A stretch of DNA of 23,779 nucleotides from JAFMIX01 sp031371425 (GTDB lineage Bacteria; Verrucomicrobiota; Verrucomicrobiia; Limisphaerales; JAFMIX01): the NCBI GenBank assembly GCA_031371425.1, contig JANMJO010000168.1:1-23779 (forward strand), written 5' to 3'. The translations under genes were made by a program, and so were the position numbers. Positions 21,391 through 23,779 of the stretch are shown in pieces. The notes below the pieces were generated by a model. It had not been told where the DNA came from. It made no database searches and was given only the letters and a program-made list of their open reading frames with translations. Positions within the stretch are counted from its first letter, which is position 1; each line of letters starts with the position of its first letter.

Positions 21391-21535
21391 CGTATTGCCC
21401 GCAAGTCCGTGCGTTGGCGCGGAGGTATTTGAAACCGGAGCAATCCGTGCACATCCCTGAAATCTGTGTCAAAGCCCGGTCGGCGGTGCGGCGCATTCAG
21501 TCACCGCTGAAGTGTTCAAAAATTCCAAAAAAAAT

Positions 21536-21564
21536 TTGACACTCCGCGCGGGGTCTGTGATATT
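21536..21564 (+). promoter_or_regulatory. Sigma70-like promoter with extended -10
   Basis: TTGACA (21536-21541, consensus -35), a 17-bp spacer, then GATATT (21559-21564) preceded by TGT, an extended -10. It follows an A-rich run. The expected transcript starts about 30 nt before the ATG at 21601, leaving an A/C-rich leader with no Shine-Dalgarno sequence. Confidence 0.75.
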
Positions 21565-21600
21565 CCCGTCACACACGGTAAACAAAAAACAGAAACACAT

Positions 21601-22263
21601 ATGAGAACACAGAAACTCTTGGTCGCTGCAGCGGTTTTAGCCATCAGTGCGGCCACTTCGATGGCGCAGGTTTACTCCCTAAATATCGTCGGTTACATCA
21701 ACCTGACGCTTAAGCCGGGCTTCAATTTGGTTGCCAACCAGTTAAACAATGGTGCGGGCAGCAACAGCTTGAATGTTGTTTTCCCCGGTTCAGCAAATGG
21801 TTCCACAGTTTATTTGTTCGATGCTGGCACCGGAAGCTTCACTCAATCTGTTTATGACACTGACGGATGGTATGATCCGATATCGGGGAATCCCAGCACT
21901 TCGGTGGTGAATCCCGGCCAGGGCTTCTTCTTCTTCAACCCAAACGCGACAACTAACACAGTTACATTGGTTGGTAGTGTTCAGACTGGAACAAACACCA
22001 TTAATGTGAACAATGGATTTTCACTGCTCTCTTCGGCCACTCCCGAAGCATACCAGCTTACTGGAACGAATTTTCCCGCCGCAAATGGTTTCACCTACTA
22101 CCAATATACTGCGGGCAGCTTTGTGCAGTCTGTTTTTGATACTGGAGCTTGGGCTGACCCAATTTCAGGAGATCCTGTCACAGTAATGCCCTCTGTTGGC
22201 CAAGGGTTCTTTATGTTTAACCCTGGTTCGTCAGTGAATTGGACAAGGACATTTAATCCGTGA
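21601..22263 (+). CDS. Secreted protein with a duplicated ~78-residue domain
   Basis: 220 residues with signal MRTQKLLVAAAVLAISAATSMAQ and then VYSLNIVGYINLTL, an N-terminal signature common in Verrucomicrobia secreted proteins. The body is two copies of one domain: GFNLVANQL...GSFTQSVYDTDGWYDPISG...VNPGQGFFFFNP (about 40-113) and GFSLLSSAT...GSFVQSVFDTGAWADPISG...PSVGQGFFMFNP (about 139-214). No enzyme motif is present. The DNA is visibly less GC-rich than the surrounding genes, with many A/T third positions, as is the next gene; this could mark transfer or codon choice for high expression. It is 44 bp from the PEP-CTERM gene and likely co-transcribed from the promoter at 21536. Confidence 0.82.
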   Translation: MRTQKLLVAAAVLAISAATSMAQVYSLNIVGYINLTLKPGFNLVANQLNNGAGSNSLNVVFPGSANGSTVYLFDAGTGSFTQSVYDTDGWYDPISGNPSTSVVNPGQGFFFFNPNATTNTVTLVGSVQTGTNTINVNNGFSLLSSATPEAYQLTGTNFPAANGFTYYQYTAGSFVQSVFDTGAWADPISGDPVTVMPSVGQGFFMFNPGSSVNWTRTFNP

Positions 22264-22307
22264 TTTTGATGCAAAAAATACAATAAACACAATACACACC
22301 AAATAAA

Positions 22308-22889
22308 ATGAAAACAAAAATTATTGCTACGTTAAGTCTGATGGTCGCGTTTAGCAGCTTTGGACAGGGATTGATTGCTTTCCAAAACGCTAACTTCGCC
22401 TCACAGCGGATTACCACAAATGCCGTTGTGAACGGTGGCGGGATTGGTTCCATGACTACTGCTGCCAATTCGTTTCAATTCCAGCTCTTTTACGGTTCGG
22501 ATGCTGGATCGATGACCAATACGACTCCGGTATACCTCAATTCAACGACACAAGTTGGCATTATTGTAGGTACGCTTGCTGGGTCATTCGCCACGATATA
22601 TCCTGGTAACACTGCGTTTTTTGCCCAAGCCTTCGGTTGGAGCTTCGGCATGTCGTTGGCTACCGCACAGCTAACGCCTGGAGCGTTTTGGGGTAGCTCG
22701 ACTGTTATCAATCCGACAACCTCAACGTCGCCTGCTCCTGGTACGCCTTTATTCGGAAGCACCCCTTCGGCAACCCAGTTTGGTGGCTTTGTTCTGAATG
22801 TAGTTCCTGTTCCCGAACCCTCGACCATGGTGCTCGCCGGTTTGGGCGCAGCCTCGCTGCTCCTGTTCCGCCGCCGCAAGCAGGCCTAA
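22308..22889 (+). CDS. PEP-CTERM sorting-domain protein
   Basis: 193 residues. An N-terminal signal (KTKIIATLSLMVAFSSFGQG) and a C-terminal PEP-CTERM tail are clear: VPEPSTMVLAGLGAASLLLF followed by RRRKQA, i.e. Pro-Glu-Pro at 169-171, a membrane helix and an Arg/Lys end. Exosortase recognises this tail and removes it at the membrane, leaving the protein at the cell surface. The middle is Ser/Thr/Asn/Gly-rich with beta character, as in biofilm or matrix proteins. No exosortase gene is in the window. The leader before the ATG is A/C-rich with no Shine-Dalgarno. A strong terminator follows at 22909. Confidence 0.93.
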   Translation: MKTKIIATLSLMVAFSSFGQGLIAFQNANFASQRITTNAVVNGGGIGSMTTAANSFQFQLFYGSDAGSMTNTTPVYLNSTTQVGIIVGTLAGSFATIYPGNTAFFAQAFGWSFGMSLATAQLTPGAFWGSSTVINPTTSTSPAPGTPLFGSTPSATQFGGFVLNVVPVPEPSTMVLAGLGAASLLLFRRRKQA

Positions 22890-22908
22890 TCAAACGTGTG
22901 TTCTCATC

Positions 22909-22937
22909 AAAGCCGCCCGTAAGGGCGGCTTTTTTGT
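22909..22937 (+). terminator. Rho-independent terminator after the PEP-CTERM gene
   Basis: AAAGCCGCCC (22909-22918), loop GTAA, GGGCGGCTTT (22923-22932), followed by more T. A perfect 10-bp stem with a T-run directly after the stem, 20 bp past the stop codon. Confidence 0.95.
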
Positions 22938-22992
22938 TTGCCCGTTTTTCGCCACCCTTCTGAATCAGGGGTTGTGTAGTTCACAACCAATC

Positions 22993-23073
22993 CGGGTAGG
23001 GCGCGTCACTCTGTGCGCGCTGTCAATTGGCAACCCACGCGTTCGGCAAGCAGGGGACTGCCCACCCTACCCG
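22993..23073. repeat. Inverted repeat with CGGGTAGGG ends
   Basis: CGGGTAGGG (22993-23001) pairs with CCCTACCCG (23065-23073). Just upstream is a separate hairpin GTTGTG-TAGTT-CACAAC (22971-22987). This is the first of four palindromic elements in 22936-23602, a 667-bp stretch with no credible gene. Confidence 0.65.
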
Positions 23074-23141
23074 TTGAACCGATCCTTTTGCTGCTGCTGC
23101 CATTGTTGCTTGGGTGCGACTGAAATTGCCGCGCAGTTTTC

Positions 23142-23212
23142 GTTGGAGTTCACGCTTTAGCGTGTCCCCGTGTCGAACGGCTGCGCAGACAAGCTAAAGC
23201 TTGAACTCCAAC
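23142..23212. repeat. GTTGGAGTTCACGC element, copy 1
   Basis: The 25-nt left arm starting GTTGGAGTTCACGCTTTAGC pairs with the right arm ending GCTTGAACTCCAAC, with two mismatches (in the CACGC/CAAGC and GCGTG/GCTTG parts). A second copy starts 24 bp after this one ends. Confidence 0.85.
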
Positions 23213-23235
23213 CCTCCGGAAACCGCGCAGAGATT

Positions 23236-23308
23236 GTTGGAGTTCACGCTTCAGCGTGTCGGGGCGGTGTCCAGTGTGACGGGAACAAGCTAAAGCTTGA
23301 ACTCCAAC
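23236..23308. repeat. GTTGGAGTTCACGC element, copy 2
   Basis: The left arm (23236-23260) is identical to copy 1 except for C in place of T in CGCTTCAGCG. The right arm (23284-23308) is nearly identical, and the loop sequence differs. The preserved arms and variable loop suggest separate insertions of one palindromic family, or a tandem copy that has drifted. Confidence 0.85.
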
Positions 23309-23356
23309 TCGGGGCGGGCTTCCGCTGCGCGGCACTTTAACCCGACTTCCGAAGTT

Positions 23357-23495
23357 GGTAGGGACGCCGCGCTGCGGCGTCCCCGTCCCGACTCGGAGTC
23401 GGGACGGAATGAATGGGAGTGTGTGTGTGAATCCTTGAACATTTCGTTCCGCCCGCTCTGCGCGGGCGGGGACAGCGCAGCGCGCTATCCCTACC
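23357..23495. repeat. GGTAGGGA compound palindrome
   Basis: Outer arms GGTAGGGA (23357-23364) and TCCCTACC (23488-23495). Inside are three hairpins: GGGACGCCGC-GCT-GCGGCGTCCC split over 23361-23383, CGTCCCGACT with AGTCGGGACG (23384-23406), and CGCCCGC/GCGGGCG near 23446-23470. Confidence 0.8.
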
Positions 23496-23602
23496 TTTTT
23501 TGCAATGGCCAGCTTCGGAGTTCGGGTTTTAAGTCACACCCTTTTTGCTTCGCAAGATTGACAGCACAAAGTCTCCCGGTAGCATGACACAGTTTTCGGT
23601 TT

Positions 23603-23677
23603 AGCGCGTTCGTCTATCGGCTAGGACATGGCCCTCTCAAGGCTGAAGGACGGGTTCGATTCCCGTACGCGCTACCA
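23603..23677 (+). tRNA. tRNA-Glu (anticodon CTC), CCA encoded
   Basis: The acceptor strand AGCGCGT (23603-23609) pairs with ACGCGCT, followed by discriminator A and an encoded CCA. The D-arm is GTCTATCGGCTAGGAC, the T-arm ACGGG-TTCGATT-CCCGT. The anticodon loop CTCTCAA, between TGGCC and GGCTG, has CTC at the anticodon position, so it reads GAG (Glu). The anticodon stem has two G-T pairs. Fold and length (75 nt) are normal. Confidence 0.93.
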
Positions 23678-23756
23678 CTTATTTGCGGGTTGTATTGGCT
23701 GTTTCTTAACCCAGCTTCCGAAACAGAAACCAAACGTGCGGGTAAGTTTTTGGTAG

Positions 23757-23775
23757 CACCCGCCGCCGGCGGGTG
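23757..23775. terminator. Hairpin near the window end
   Basis: CACCCGCCG-C-CGGCGGGTG is a perfect palindrome followed by ATTT, about 80 bp after the tRNA. It might terminate the tRNA transcript or be the first part of another repeat; the window ends 4 bp later. Confidence 0.4.
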
Positions 23776-23779
23776 ATTT

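Noticed and set aside
23142..23308. Possible CRISPR array from the two similar repeats
   Set aside because: There are only two units, each an inverted repeat with its own loop, not direct repeats with regular spacers, and no cas gene is seen.

Overview
The window looks like a GC-rich chromosomal segment of a Verrucomicrobiota bacterium, probably close to the Pedosphaera/Limisphaerales group. The reasons are: a PEP-CTERM surface protein; secreted proteins with a C-terminal module of the PGxxYxV...W...RFYR type; a DUF4266 lipoprotein; lipid A and lipoprotein genes (lpxB, lnt) implying an outer membrane; few Shine-Dalgarno sites; and very many short palindromic and word-like intergenic repeats. 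The placement is inferred from recalled family features, not from a search.

Layout. 1-300: repeat-rich spacer, possibly with the end of an upstream gene. 309-2285 (+): cupin, EamA permease, thrH. A symmetric terminator at 2286-2374 separates these from the convergent phospholipid pair plsY-gpsA (-, 3994-2382, ATGA overlap). 4183-5124 (-): exported protein with three propeller-like repeats. 5125-5737: repeat-rich spacer. 5738-9906 (+): a compact redox operon of ECF sigma factor, single-TM anti-sigma candidate, DUF4266 lipoprotein, thioredoxin/beta-barrel fusion, and a second exported thioredoxin. 10043-15490 (+): a Gfo/Idh/MocA oxidoreductase and lpxB, a likely lipid A pair now separated by about 3.2 kb holding two hicBA toxin-antitoxin cassettes, a peptidase-S74 tailed secreted protein and a small secreted protein. 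Each hicBA cassette lies between the intact end of its neighbour gene and a second copy of that end. 15491-16026: spacer with terminator and cloverleaf palindrome. 16027-17466 (+): lnt. 17549-18715 (-): YfcE-type phosphoesterase and DUF6580-like membrane protein. 18804-19631 (+): pseudouridine synthase carrying repeat-like inserts inside the reading frame. 19894-21390 (+): unrecognised secreted protein. 21601-22889 (+): two less GC-rich secreted proteins behind a strong sigma70-like promoter, the second with a PEP-CTERM tail. 22936-23602: palindromic elements, then tRNA-Glu(CTC).

Themes. Much of the window concerns the envelope: phospholipid synthesis, lipid A, lipoprotein acylation, surface proteins and periplasmic redox chemistry. 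The strongest candidates for something undescribed are the hicBA cassettes with duplicated neighbour-gene ends (the second apparently translationally coupled to lpxB), the thioredoxin/outer-membrane-barrel fusion beside DUF4266, and word repeats that enter reading frames and supply stop codons.
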